Assembly: GCF_000308855.1 (NCBI RefSeq)
Contig: NZ_BAGM01000053.1
Span: forward strand, 1-64,000
Source of the DNA: Nocardia veterana NBRC 100344
Lineage (GTDB): Bacteria; Actinomycetota; Actinomycetes; Mycobacteriales; Mycobacteriaceae
Reading direction: 5' to 3'
DNA: 64,000 nt
Shown: in pieces, positions 39,088-51,006 of the stretch
Position numbering within the stretch: the stretch's first letter is position 1
How the letters are laid out: the number at the start of each line of letters is the position of its first letter
Made by a program: the position numbers and the translations under genes
Notes under the pieces: model-generated
The model's database searches: none
Told to the model about the DNA's origin: nothing
The model's input: only the letters and a program-made list of their open reading frames with translations

Positions 39088-39933
39088 ATGGAGGTCCTGC
39101 TGCATCAGATCGACGCGTTCGCCGATGCGCCGTTCACGGGCAATCCGGCGGCGGTGATGCCGTTGCTGGGGTGGCTGCCCGACGAGCTGCTGCAGCAGTT
39201 GGCCGAGGAGAACCAGCTGTCCGAAACCGCCTTCTACACCTCGGCGCTACCGCCGGCGGCCGGGCTGCCGCCGGGCGACGGTCCCGCCTTCTGGTTGCGC
39301 TGGTTCACCCCGGTCACGGAGGTGGACATGTGCGGACACGCCACTCTCGCCGCGGCGGCGCAGATCTTCGACGATATGCATCCCCTGGCGGACCGGGTGC
39401 ACTTCTACACCCGCGGCGGCTGGCTCGCGGTCGGTCGGCACGGCACCGAACTCGTTCTGGACCTCCCGGCCGTCGAATCCCGGGACACCGTGCCCGACCC
39501 CGATCTGATCGCGGCGCTCGGCGTGCGGCCGTTGCGCGTGCTGACCGGCCAGGACGAGGTGGTCGTGGTCGCCAGCGAAGCCGAGGTGCGCCGGGCATGC
39601 CCGGATTTCGCGGCCTTCCCGCCGCTGGCGCGCGGGGTGATTCTCACCGCCCCCGGCGAGAGCGCCGATTTCGTCTCCCGGTTCTTCGCCCCTGCGGTCG
39701 GCGTCGACGAGGACCCGGTGACCGGTTCCGCCCACGCCCAGCTCACGCCGCTGTGGTCACGGGATCTGGGGCGCCGCGAGCTCACCGCCCGGCAGCTCTC
39801 CGCACGCGGCGGCCGGCTGCGCTGCCTGCTCGCCGGTGACCGGGTGCTGCTCACCGGCCGCTGCCAGCGGTATCTCGACGGCGTCGTCCGGCTCCCACAG
39901 GCCGACCTGCTGATCGCGCCGCCGATGGTGTGA
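39088..39933 (+). CDS. PhzF-family isomerase/epimerase
   Basis: A 281-residue protein of the diaminopimelate-epimerase fold. The N-terminal P-F-x-G-N-P-A-A motif and the catalytic glutamate E46 (L-S-E-T-A-F) are present, as are M-C-G-H-A-T and D-P-V-T-G-S-A-H. The real PhzF makes phenazine precursors, but most family members, including this one by context, have unknown substrates. There are no phenazine genes nearby. It is a single gene between the ATPase and rarD. Confidence 0.85.
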   Translation: MEVLLHQIDAFADAPFTGNPAAVMPLLGWLPDELLQQLAEENQLSETAFYTSALPPAAGLPPGDGPAFWLRWFTPVTEVDMCGHATLAAAAQIFDDMHPLADRVHFYTRGGWLAVGRHGTELVLDLPAVESRDTVPDPDLIAALGVRPLRVLTGQDEVVVVASEAEVRRACPDFAAFPPLARGVILTAPGESADFVSRFFAPAVGVDEDPVTGSAHAQLTPLWSRDLGRRELTARQLSARGGRLRCLLAGDRVLLTGRCQRYLDGVVRLPQADLLIAPPMV

Positions 39934-40021
39934 TCGTCCGAAACGCGCTCGACAGGTACTGCCGGACGGAAGTAGCGTGCGCGACGTGTGGGTGCGTGGA
40001 ACACAACGGTAGGCCGGAGAT

Positions 40022-40960
40022 GTGGACGGGTCGGGCGCGGACGAAGCCGGCGGCATCCGGCGCCACCGGTTCTCCGGTGGCGGCGGGGGAGTGGCGGTCG
40101 GTGCCGGCGCTTATCTGATCTGGGGGTTGTTTCCCGCGTTCTTCGGACTCCTGGATTTCGCCGGTCCGGTGGAGATCCTGGTCCAGCGCATTCTATGGAC
40201 GCTGGTGCTGGTGGTCGCATTGCTGTGGGCGGCCGGGCGGCTGCGCGAACTGTGGGCCGTCGACGCCCGCACCTGGCGGCTGGCGGCCGTCGCCGCGGCG
40301 GCGATCTCGATCAACTGGGGCACCTACGTCTACGGTGTGACCTCCGGGCATGTGGTGGAGTGCGCGCTCGGCTACTTCGTCAACCCGCTGGTCACCGTGT
40401 TGTTCGGGGTGGTGCTGTTCCGGGAGCGGCTGGTGTGGCCGCAGTGGGTGGCGCTCGGGCTGGGCGGGGCCGCGGTGCTGGTGCTCACCGTCGACTACGG
40501 GCGGCCGCCGGTCATCGCGCTGGTCCTGGCCTGTTCGTTCGCCACCTACGGTCTGGTGAAGAAGGTGATCCGCCTCGATCCGATGCGCAGCGTCGCCGCC
40601 GAGGGGGTGGTGTCGGCGCCCTTCGCCTTGGCGGTGGCGATTGCGCTGAGTCTGCGTGGCGGCGCCGAATTCGGCCACGGCGCCGGGCATACCGCGCTGC
40701 TGATCGCCACCGGGCCGGTAACCCTGGTCCCGCTGCTGCTGTTCGCCTTCGCGGCGTCCCGCGTCCCGCTGTCGACCATGGGGATCCTGCAATACCTCAC
40801 TCCCGCATTGCAATTGGCGTGGGGTGTGCTGGTCGGCCATGAGCCGATGCCGGCCTCGCGGTGGATCGGCTTCACCCTCATCTGGATCGCGCTGGCGATC
40901 TTCACCGGCGATGCGCTGTGGCGGGCCCGGCGGTTGGCACGGTCGAGTGCGGTGGGTTAG
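40022..40960 (+). CDS. rarD: RarD/EamA-family transporter
   Basis: A polytopic membrane protein with about ten segments, of the drug/metabolite transporter superfamily. The features G-A-Y-L-I-W-G-L-F-P and I-S-I-N-W-G-T-Y-V-Y are characteristic of RarD (chloramphenicol-sensitivity type). The start is uncertain: GTG 40022 gives 312 residues but its GGAG is only two bases away, while GTG 40091, just after a GGGGGA run, starts right at the first membrane helix. Transported substrate unknown. Confidence 0.85.
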   Translation: MDGSGADEAGGIRRHRFSGGGGGVAVGAGAYLIWGLFPAFFGLLDFAGPVEILVQRILWTLVLVVALLWAAGRLRELWAVDARTWRLAAVAAAAISINWGTYVYGVTSGHVVECALGYFVNPLVTVLFGVVLFRERLVWPQWVALGLGGAAVLVLTVDYGRPPVIALVLACSFATYGLVKKVIRLDPMRSVAAEGVVSAPFALAVAIALSLRGGAEFGHGAGHTALLIATGPVTLVPLLLFAFAASRVPLSTMGILQYLTPALQLAWGVLVGHEPMPASRWIGFTLIWIALAIFTGDALWRARRLARSSAVG

Positions 40961-41040
40961 TGTCGGATTCGTGGCGATGCTCCCGTAGGCCGACTGGTAC
41001 CGGTCCGGGGTCGGGATCGTCATGACCAAGGAGAAATCCA

Positions 41041-41454
41041 CTGTCCGTTCAGTTCAATCACACCATCGTCGGCTGCCGTGACAATCGGGAATCAGCGCAG
41101 TTCTGGGCCGATATTCTGGGATTGAGTGTGGGTACCCCGTGGGGGCCGTTCATCCCGGTCACCGTCGACAACGGCGTCACCTTCGATTTCGCTCGAATCC
41201 CCCCGCACATCACCGATATTCAGCCGCAGCACTATGCGCTGCTGGTTTCCGAATCCGAATTCGACGCGGCCTTCGCGAAGATCCGGGAGCGGGGCCTGTC
41301 GTTCTGGGCCGACCCGCAACAACAGCGGGAAGGCGAGATCAACCACAACGACGGCGGTCGCGGAATCTATTTCCTCGATCCGAGCGGTCACTACCTGGAA
41401 TTGCTGACCGTGCCCTACGGGGGCTGGCCGGCCGACTCCGCCGCATCGCGGTGA
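41041..41454 (+). CDS. VOC (glyoxalase/bleomycin resistance) family protein, apparent CTG start
   Basis: A 137-residue single-module VOC protein. From CTG 41041 the reading is S-V-Q-F-N-H-T-I-V-G-C-R-D-N-R-E-S-A-Q-F-W, which is the essential first strand and helix of the fold, and it ends with Y-F-L-D-P-S-G-H-Y-L-E-L, the usual metal-site strand. AAGGAG at 41028-41033 is seven bases before the CTG. An in-frame TGA at 41023 and no ATG, GTG or TTG between it and the CTG leave no other upstream start. The first TTG is at 41122 and would remove a third of the fold. Enzymatic role unknown. Confidence 0.8.
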   Translation: MSVQFNHTIVGCRDNRESAQFWADILGLSVGTPWGPFIPVTVDNGVTFDFARIPPHITDIQPQHYALLVSESEFDAAFAKIRERGLSFWADPQQQREGEINHNDGGRGIYFLDPSGHYLELLTVPYGGWPADSAASR

Positions 41455-41517
41455 CGACGCGACCGGCGGCCGAATCCCATTCGACCGCCGGTCTTTTCGG
41501 TCGACACCGGCGCGCGG

Positions 41518-42135
41518 TCAGGGCGAGATCGCGACGCCCAGCGACAGCGCGGCGAACGCCTTCGGTGCCGGCGAGTCGTAGAACCGGTCCACCTCGGTGA
41601 TCTCGAACCCGGCGTCCTCCAGCAATCGCCGGATATCGCGGTTGAGGTGGCAGCCGCCGGCGATCACCTGCTGCAGCGGATCGAGCCGATCCTGCCAGCG
41701 GCGCACCTTCGCATCGGGCGCGAGCCCGTGTTCGAGAAAGTGAAAGGCCGCACCGGGCACCAGCACTCGGCGGATCTCGCGCAACGCGAGCGCGATATCG
41801 GGAATCGTGCACAGCGTCCAGGTTGACAGCGCGCTGTCGAAACTGTTGTCCGGGAAGGGGAGGGCCTGCCCGTCGAGACCGGCGCGTTCCACGGGCACCG
41901 GTGATTGCGCCACCCGTCCGGCCGCCAATCGCCACCCCAGATCGACGGGTTCGACCGCGCTCACCCGGCTCACTCCGGACGGGTAGAACGGGACGTTACG
42001 GCCGGATCCGAATCCGACCTCCAGCACCCGCCCCTGCAGCCCATCGCACACCCGCCGGCGCAGCCGATCGTTCGCCCGCATCCCGCAGACCCGGTCGATC
42101 AACCGCGGCAGCACCTGCTCGCCGTAGAGTCCCAC
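41518..42135 (-). CDS. SAM-dependent methyltransferase
   Basis: A 205-residue class I methyltransferase of the Methyltransf_11 type. Motif I is V-L-E-V-G-F-G-S-G-R-N (about 38-48). The substrate side is seen in F-D-S-A-L-S-T-W-T-L-C-T-I and V-L-V-P-G-A-A-F-H-F-L-E-H-G. Substrate unknown. GTG start follows GGAGGG closely. It may share a transcript with the hydrolase gene upstream on the same strand; the gap holds short tandem repeats. Confidence 0.8.
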   Translation of the reverse strand: MGLYGEQVLPRLIDRVCGMRANDRLRRRVCDGLQGRVLEVGFGSGRNVPFYPSGVSRVSAVEPVDLGWRLAAGRVAQSPVPVERAGLDGQALPFPDNSFDSALSTWTLCTIPDIALALREIRRVLVPGAAFHFLEHGLAPDAKVRRWQDRLDPLQQVIAGGCHLNRDIRRLLEDAGFEITEVDRFYDSPAPKAFAALSLGVAISP

Positions 42136-42183
42136 CCCTCCACTGTGTCAACTCCGCTGCCGCACCGCTACCCCCGAACGCGC

Positions 42184-42245
42184 CGGGCCGGAGCGGCAGA
42201 GTTCATCGGGCTGGCGCGGCGGAGTTCATCGGGCCGGAGCGGCAG
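42184..42245. repeat. Short tandem repeat of 23 bp at the 3' end of the hydrolase gene
   Basis: Units at 42184-42206 and 42207-42229, plus a partial third unit from 42230, each start CGGGC and end in GAGTTCAT. The stop codon of the hydrolase gene lies in the middle unit. The copies look like duplications of the gene end. Confidence 0.75.
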
Positions 42246-43689
42246 CGGCGCCGAGCCAGGTGGTGAGGTAGGTCAGCACTTCGGGGGCGATGGTGATGTC
42301 GATCGTGCTGTATTCCTTCGGATCGCCGGTGTCGGCCGGTTGCATCAGGTGGTTGAGCCCATCGAAGACGTGCACGTCGGCGTACGGGTCGGCGGCCAGG
42401 TTCGCCCGTGCGGCCGGTGCGCTCTGCGCGGCCGGGACCTGCAGGTCCTTGGTTCCGTAGAGGGCCAGGACCGGGATGCGCAGCGCCCGCTGTGCCGGTG
42501 CGGGATCGTAATCGATGAGGGCGTCGAAATACGGGGTGGTCAACTGGTCGAGCGCCGACTGCGGTTGGCGCTGATCCGGCGGCAGCGCGTCGTTGTGCGC
42601 GGCCGCGAAGCGTCGCACCTGCTCGCGGTCACCGCTGCGGATCAGGGTGGTCAGGGTGGTGATGTAGCCGACGCGGTCGCGGATCTCCTCGGCATCGGCG
42701 TGGTTGTGGCGCAGCATCGCTTCGTTCTGCCCCAGCAGCACCTCCGAACCGGACACCGCGGGCCCGGCCGCCATGATCACGAACGCGACCCGGCTGTCGG
42801 GCCGGGTCGCGGCGAGCGGCGCCAGATATCCGCCCTCGCTGTGGCCGAGCAGGCCGATCCGAGTGCCGTCGATATCGCCGCGGCTGCGCAGGTAGGCCAA
42901 CCCGGCCGCGATGTCGTCGGTGAGATCGGTGTAATCGCAGGTGTCGAGCTGTCCGCCGGTGCCGCCGACCCCGCGGTCGTCGGTGCGCAGGACCGCGTAT
43001 CCCGCGCGGGTGAGCGTATCGGCGAGCAGCAGGAAGGGTTTGTGCCCCGCGATCTCCTCGTTGCGATCCTGCGGCCCGCTACCGCTGATCAGCACCACCG
43101 CGGGATGCGGGCCCCGGCCGTTCGGCAGGGTGAGCGTTCCGGCGATCGGTACCTGCCCACTGCGGTAGTGGACGTCCTCGGACCGGTAAGGCCACGGCGG
43201 GTGCGGTTCCTGCGATCGTGCCGGGGTCGGCACCGGTCCGCGGTGCAGAGTCAGCGGCAGGTCGTGCCCGGCCTGGGTGAAAGTTCCGGCGATGGTGTCG
43301 TCGTCGCGGTGATAGCGGCCGTGGAAATTCGGGTCGCCCGGGAGGCCGGGGATCGCGAAGGCGATCGCGTCCGGCTCGGTGACGACCCGGTCGAGCGGGT
43401 GATCGTAGATACCCTGCGGCGGAATCGTCACCGCCGCACCGTTTCCGTCGAATCCGATCCCGATCGGCAGTGCCTGGTCCGGCGCCGGCAGCACCCCGTT
43501 CCAGTCGCCGGTCACCACCGGCGGCTTCGGTGCGGATTGCACCGGCTCGGAACGGGAACAGGCCGCGGCCAGAATCAGCAGCACGACCAGTCCGGCGGCC
43601 GTGCCGGCGCGGCGCGGCGGTCTCGGCCGGTCCCGTCCCGGCCCGGTGATGTCCGGCGAATCCGAGCTGATCGACCGCGGTGACCACAT
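42226..43689 (-). CDS. Lipoprotein alpha/beta hydrolase (S9-like esterase/peptidase)
   Basis: A 487-residue protein with a lipobox L-A-A-A-C (Cys 44). An N-terminal beta-rich domain (about 60-155) resembles that of many bacterial serine hydrolases and is followed by an alpha/beta hydrolase domain. The nucleophile is S284 in G-H-S-E-G-G, the oxyanion region S-G-S-G-P-Q-D-R and the late H in G-L-N-H-L complete a plausible triad. It would act on the outer face of the membrane; substrate unknown. ATG start without an evident Shine-Dalgarno sequence. Confidence 0.8.
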   Translation of the reverse strand: MWSPRSISSDSPDITGPGRDRPRPPRRAGTAAGLVVLLILAAACSRSEPVQSAPKPPVVTGDWNGVLPAPDQALPIGIGFDGNGAAVTIPPQGIYDHPLDRVVTEPDAIAFAIPGLPGDPNFHGRYHRDDDTIAGTFTQAGHDLPLTLHRGPVPTPARSQEPHPPWPYRSEDVHYRSGQVPIAGTLTLPNGRGPHPAVVLISGSGPQDRNEEIAGHKPFLLLADTLTRAGYAVLRTDDRGVGGTGGQLDTCDYTDLTDDIAAGLAYLRSRGDIDGTRIGLLGHSEGGYLAPLAATRPDSRVAFVIMAAGPAVSGSEVLLGQNEAMLRHNHADAEEIRDRVGYITTLTTLIRSGDREQVRRFAAAHNDALPPDQRQPQSALDQLTTPYFDALIDYDPAPAQRALRIPVLALYGTKDLQVPAAQSAPAARANLAADPYADVHVFDGLNHLMQPADTGDPKEYSTIDITIAPEVLTYLTTWLGAAAAPAR

Positions 43690-43813
43690 GTCTCAACGAT
43701 GACACACCGGGTTTCGCCGGTGGGGATTTCAGCAGGTCACCTCGGCGGCGCTCCGCCTCCGTGGCGCATCGGCCGGGTCTCGGCAGGTCTCGGAGGCATA
43801 CCGCTCGCGCAAC

Positions 43814-43853
43814 ACCGTTGCCCCGCACAACGGTACGCCCGTACCGTAGATGG
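43814..43853 (+). promoter_or_regulatory. Promoter with two palindromes before the serine hydrolase gene
   Basis: ACCGTTG (43814-43820) and CAACGGT (43828-43834) form an inverted repeat with seven bases between, over the -35 region. GGTAC-GCCC-GTACC (43832-43845) follows. The -10 box TACCGT (43842-43847) is six bases from the GTG, so the mRNA may be leaderless. Confidence 0.45.
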
Positions 43854-45107
43854 GTGAGCAACGACGCTTTACCCGCAGATTCGGCGGTGTTACCCGCCGG
43901 TGTGAACGGCTACGCCGCCGTCGGATTCGAACCGCTGGTGCGCAACTTCGCGCGCATCGTCGGCGGCCGGATCGGTGCGGGGGGTGCGCTCACCATCCAT
44001 CGGCACGGCGAACCGGTCGTCGAAATCTGGACCGGGTACTCGGCCGGCACCACCCCGTGGACCCGGGACACCGGAAGCGTTGCCTTCTCCGCCACCAAGG
44101 GAATCGCCGCCACGGTGATCCACCGGCTGGCCGATCGCGGCCTGATCGACTACGCCGCCCCGGTGGCCGAGTACTGGCCGGAGTTCGGTGCGGCGGGTAA
44201 ATCGCGGATCACGGTGGCGCAGTTGATGACTCACCGGGCCGGGCTGTCGTCGCTGCCGGTCGTCGCCGCCGGGCTCGACGAGGTGCTCGATCACGAACTC
44301 ATGGAACACCGGCTGGCCGCGGCGGCGCCGGACCGCTTGCTCGGCATTCCGACCTACCACGCCCTCACCTACGGCTGGTTGCTCGCCGGACTCGCCCGGG
44401 CGGTCACCGGTTCGAGTATGCGGGAGCTGTTCCGGACCGAAGTATCCGAACCGCTCGGAATCGACGGTCTGCACCTGGGCCGCCCGGCACCGGAGTCGGC
44501 CACCACCGTCGCGGCGCTGGCCGGTTCCAAACTGGCCCTGGCCGGCACGGCGGTGGGGGCGCTGGTCCTCGCGCAGGCCGGCCGGGTCCCCGGGGCGGCG
44601 GGTGCGGCGACCCGGGCGCTGTTCCTGCCCGGGCTGCACGCGCTGTTCGACGGTGACCAGCCCTCGATCCTCGACACCGAAATGCCCGCCGGCAACGGCG
44701 TTTTCACGGCGAGCGCCCTGGCCTCGGTGTACGGCGTGCTGGCCGACGGCGGCATGATCGCCGGGCGGCGCTACCTGTCCGCGGCGACGATGCGCCAGAT
44801 CCGGCGCATCCAGACGCGCCGGCTCGACCACGCCCTGTTCTATTTCCCGATGATGTGGCATCTGGGCTACCACACCTTCCCGATTCCCGGCGCGTCGTCC
44901 GGGTTCGGTCATATCGGCCTGGCGGGGTCGTTCGGCTGGGCCGATCCGCGGCTCGGACTGTCGGTCGGGTTCGTGCACAACCGGTTCACCCCGCAGTCGT
45001 TCGTCTGGGATCAGCTGGCGGCGGCGTGGGTGCTGCCGCTGGCGGTGCGGGGCGCGCGGGCGATGAGCAACGGCCGCCGGTCGGCGCCGCGTCCGCGGGC
45101 GGCCTGA
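43854..45107 (+). CDS. Serine hydrolase of the beta-lactamase (class C/esterase EstB) fold
   Basis: A 417-residue protein. The catalytic S-x-x-K is S79-A-T-K82. A tyrosine motif lies in T-Y-H-A-L-T-Y-G-W, and H-I-G-L-A-G-S near the end replaces the K-T-G of true beta-lactamases, as in carboxylesterases and LACTB-like enzymes. No signal peptide is seen, so it is probably a cytoplasmic esterase; substrate unknown. GTG 43854 is chosen because of the -10 box six bases upstream. Longer in-frame readings would extend into the divergent promoter region. Confidence 0.82.
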   Translation: MSNDALPADSAVLPAGVNGYAAVGFEPLVRNFARIVGGRIGAGGALTIHRHGEPVVEIWTGYSAGTTPWTRDTGSVAFSATKGIAATVIHRLADRGLIDYAAPVAEYWPEFGAAGKSRITVAQLMTHRAGLSSLPVVAAGLDEVLDHELMEHRLAAAAPDRLLGIPTYHALTYGWLLAGLARAVTGSSMRELFRTEVSEPLGIDGLHLGRPAPESATTVAALAGSKLALAGTAVGALVLAQAGRVPGAAGAATRALFLPGLHALFDGDQPSILDTEMPAGNGVFTASALASVYGVLADGGMIAGRRYLSAATMRQIRRIQTRRLDHALFYFPMMWHLGYHTFPIPGASSGFGHIGLAGSFGWADPRLGLSVGFVHNRFTPQSFVWDQLAAAWVLPLAVRGARAMSNGRRSAPRPRAA

Positions 45108-45112
45108 ACTCG

Positions 45113-45150
45113 ACGAGGGCCGCGCTTCGCGGGCGAAGCGCGGCCCTCGT
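45113..45150. terminator. Bidirectional terminator between the serine hydrolase and ilvA
   Basis: A perfect 17-bp stem with a four-base loop (45130-45133) fills the gap between two convergent genes. Confidence 0.92.
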
Positions 45151-45157
45151 GTCCGGC

Positions 45158-46513
45158 TCAGGTCAGATAGCGGTAGGTCGGGGAGTCCGGGTCCAGCTGC
45201 TGACATTGGATGGGGGAGTCCTGCATCCGGTCCAGGAGCGGTTTCAGGCCCGCCAATGAGCCCAGTTCGATCCCGACCAGCGCGGCCCCGGTCTCCCGAT
45301 TGTTCCGCTTGACGTATTCGAACAGGGTGATGTCGTCGTCCGGGCCCAGCACCTCGTCGAGGAACCGGCGCAGCGCACCGGGCTCCTGCGGGAAATTCAC
45401 CAGGAAATAGTGCTTGAGTCCGCGATGGACCAGCGACCGCTCGATGATCTCGCCGTAGCGTGAGATGTCGTTGTTACCGCCGGACAACAGGCACACCACC
45501 GTCGTCCCGGGCTCGACCCCGATCTCGGCCAGCGCGGCGACCGCCAGCGCACCGGCCGGTTCGGCGATGACGCCTTCGTTCTGATACAGCTCCAGCATCG
45601 CGGTGCAGATCGCGCCCTCGTCGACCTGCATCATCCGGAAAGAGCCTGCGCCCCTGGGGGATTCGGTGCCGATGAGGAGCGGCAGCGACGCGTGCGACAC
45701 CACTCGGCCACCGAACCGCGAGACCGCCGCATAGGGCAGATCGCCGATCCGGCGCACGGCTGCGCCGTCGACGAACGGATCGATATCGGGCAGGGTGACC
45801 GGTCCGCCCGCGATCAGGGCCGCCGTCATCGAGGCGGCACCCTTGGGTTCGACGCCCAGGATGGCCGTCTTCGGCGCGCGTTCGCGCAGGTAGGTGCCGA
45901 TGCCGGCGAGGCAGCCGCCACCGCCGACCGGGATGATCACCAGGTCCGGGGTGGTGGAAAGCTGTTCGAGAATCTCCACCGCGACGGTGCCCTGCCCCGC
46001 GGCGGTGCGCGGATCGTCGAACGGGGGAACCATCGTCGCGCCGGTGCGGGCGACGTCGGCGGCGGCCGCGGCGGCCGCGGCGTCGAAATTGTCGCCGACC
46101 GCGATCAACTCGACGAAGTCGCCGCCGTGGGCGCGGATGCGATCGCGCTTCTGTTTGGGCGTGGTGGTCGGGACGTAGATGCGGCCCTGGATACCCATCG
46201 ACCGGCAGGCGAAGGCCACTCCCTGGGCGTGATTGCCGGCGCTGGCCGTCACCACTCCGGCCGCCCGTTCCGTCTCGTCGAGCTGCACGATCAGGTTGTA
46301 GGCGCCGCGCAATTTGTAGGAGCGGACCGCGGTCAGATCTTCACGCTTGAGGTAGACGTTCGCGCCGGTGGCCGCCGACAACCGCTCGATTCGCTGGAGC
46401 GGCGTCGGCTCGACGATCTCCGAAATTCGCTTGGCGGCCGCATCGATCTCGTCCGCGCTCAGTTCGGGCAGCGGAACGGATACTTTCTCTACGACATCCA
46501 GCGGATCAGACAC
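45158..46513 (-). CDS. ilvA: Threonine ammonia-lyase (biosynthetic threonine deaminase)
   Basis: PLP enzyme that turns threonine into 2-oxobutyrate, the first step of isoleucine synthesis. The PLP lysine is K67 in R-S-Y-K-L-R-G-A-Y, the phosphate loop is G-G-G-G-C-L-A-G, and a single ACT-like regulatory domain lies at about 360-440 (Y-F-L-V-N-F-P-Q-E-P-G-A-L). 451 residues, the usual short actinobacterial form. GTG start with a -10 box (TAGCAT, complement of 46520-46525) six bases upstream, so probably leaderless. It is far from ileS, whose T-box reads isoleucine status. Confidence 0.94.
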   Translation of the reverse strand: MSDPLDVVEKVSVPLPELSADEIDAAAKRISEIVEPTPLQRIERLSAATGANVYLKREDLTAVRSYKLRGAYNLIVQLDETERAAGVVTASAGNHAQGVAFACRSMGIQGRIYVPTTTPKQKRDRIRAHGGDFVELIAVGDNFDAAAAAAAADVARTGATMVPPFDDPRTAAGQGTVAVEILEQLSTTPDLVIIPVGGGGCLAGIGTYLRERAPKTAILGVEPKGAASMTAALIAGGPVTLPDIDPFVDGAAVRRIGDLPYAAVSRFGGRVVSHASLPLLIGTESPRGAGSFRMMQVDEGAICTAMLELYQNEGVIAEPAGALAVAALAEIGVEPGTTVVCLLSGGNNDISRYGEIIERSLVHRGLKHYFLVNFPQEPGALRRFLDEVLGPDDDITLFEYVKRNNRETGAALVGIELGSLAGLKPLLDRMQDSPIQCQQLDPDSPTYRYLT

Positions 46514-46626
46514 CCGAATATGCTATCGGGCGACCTCGAGCGGATGCGCGGCAGATATGCGGACCCCGGAATGCGGGCGACGCCCGGCCGGAGCCGGGCG
46601 TCGCGCCGAATGCCGGGTGCGCTGGG

Positions 46627-47070
46627 TCAGGACTTCGGCCTCAGGACGAAGACCGGGATCTCGCGGGTCGTCTTCTTCTGGTAGTCGGCGTAGTCGGGAT
46701 ACGCCGCCACCGCGCGCTCCCACCAGACGGCCTTCTCCTCGCCGGTGACCTCGCGGGCGACGTAATCCTTGACCACATCACCGTCCCGCAGTTCCACGGT
46801 CGGGTTGGCCTTGAGGTTGTAGTACCAGACGGGGTGTTTGGGCGCGCCGCCGAGCGAGGCCACGGCCGCGTACTCGCCGTTGTGCTCGACACGCATCAGC
46901 GGGGTCTTTCGCAGCTTGCCGGTCTTGGCGCCGATGCTGGTGACCAGAACGATCGGGTATCCGCGATCGAGCAGCGTATTGGCTTCGGAACCGTTGGAGG
47001 CCTCGTACTTCTCGGCCTGCTCGCGGGCCCAGTCGGACGAGCTGGGCGCATATTCTCCGGTAAGTGGCAT
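46627..47070 (-). CDS. F420/deazaflavin-dependent nitroreductase-family protein
   Basis: A 147-residue protein of the Ddn-like family. [18 protein letters not shown] (about 42-59) is the cofactor-binding stretch and [14 protein letters not shown] is a family hallmark. Members use the deazaflavin F420 or bind quinones, fatty acids or other cofactors. The cofactor here is presumed from the family. ATG 47070 or GTG 47079 can start it. It diverges from a small membrane protein gene with a palindrome between. Confidence 0.85.
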   Translation of the reverse strand: MPLTGEYAPSSSDWAREQAEKYEASNGSEANTLLDRGYPIVLVTSIGAKTGKLRKTPLMRVEHNGEYAAVASLGGAPKHPVWYYNLKANPTVELRDGDVVKDYVAREVTGEEKAVWWERAVAAYPDYADYQKKTTREIPVFVLRPKS

Positions 47071-47145
47071 GACGGGCACAACGCCGGCGCAGGCCGATGT
47101 GTTCCCGGCCTCGCATGGCGACGATCACGCAGGTCGCAGCCATAG

Positions 47146-47159
47146 TTCGGTGGACCGAA
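47146..47159. promoter_or_regulatory. Palindrome between divergent genes
   Basis: TTCGGT-GG-ACCGAA is a perfect palindrome, 18-31 bases before the -10 box TAGCCT (47174-47179) of the small membrane protein gene. It could bind a dimeric regulator. Confidence 0.4.
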
Positions 47160-47185
47160 ATTGCGCGTACGTGTAGCCTTATCGC

Positions 47186-47416
47186 ATGACAGCGGTCAGC
47201 CCTATTCTGCGCTCGTCCCGCCGTGCCCCGCATACGGTGGAGCTGGCGGGTGTGCCGTGGCCGGTGTACAAACTCGAGGCCCTGGCACTCGGACTGGTAC
47301 TCGCCCTGATTCTGGCGCTGATCGTCGGTTCGGCGCAGGTCGCGGTCCTCGCGGGCGCGGCCGTCGCGGCCGGACGCTGGGTCGTGGGGGCCATCGCCCG
47401 CCACACCACCGGCTGA
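47186..47416 (+). CDS. Small membrane protein of unknown function
   Basis: A 76-residue protein with a hydrophilic N-terminus and one long or two short hydrophobic segments (about 32-70). A -10 box TAGCCT six bases before the ATG suggests a leaderless mRNA. It is found next to dnaE1 in opposite orientation. No family recognised. Confidence 0.65.
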   Translation: MTAVSPILRSSRRAPHTVELAGVPWPVYKLEALALGLVLALILALIVGSAQVAVLAGAAVAAGRWVVGAIARHTTG

Positions 47417-47424
47417 GCCGAGGG

Positions 47425-47452
47425 GAACCGGGCCGGATGCCCCGGCCGGTTC
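47425..47452. terminator. Bidirectional terminator between the small membrane protein gene and dnaE1
   Basis: An 11-bp stem with one bulged G and a five-base loop (47437-47441) fills the 44-base gap between convergent genes. Confidence 0.7.
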
Positions 47453-47460
47453 TGCCGCCC

Positions 47461-51006
<3,546 letters not shown>

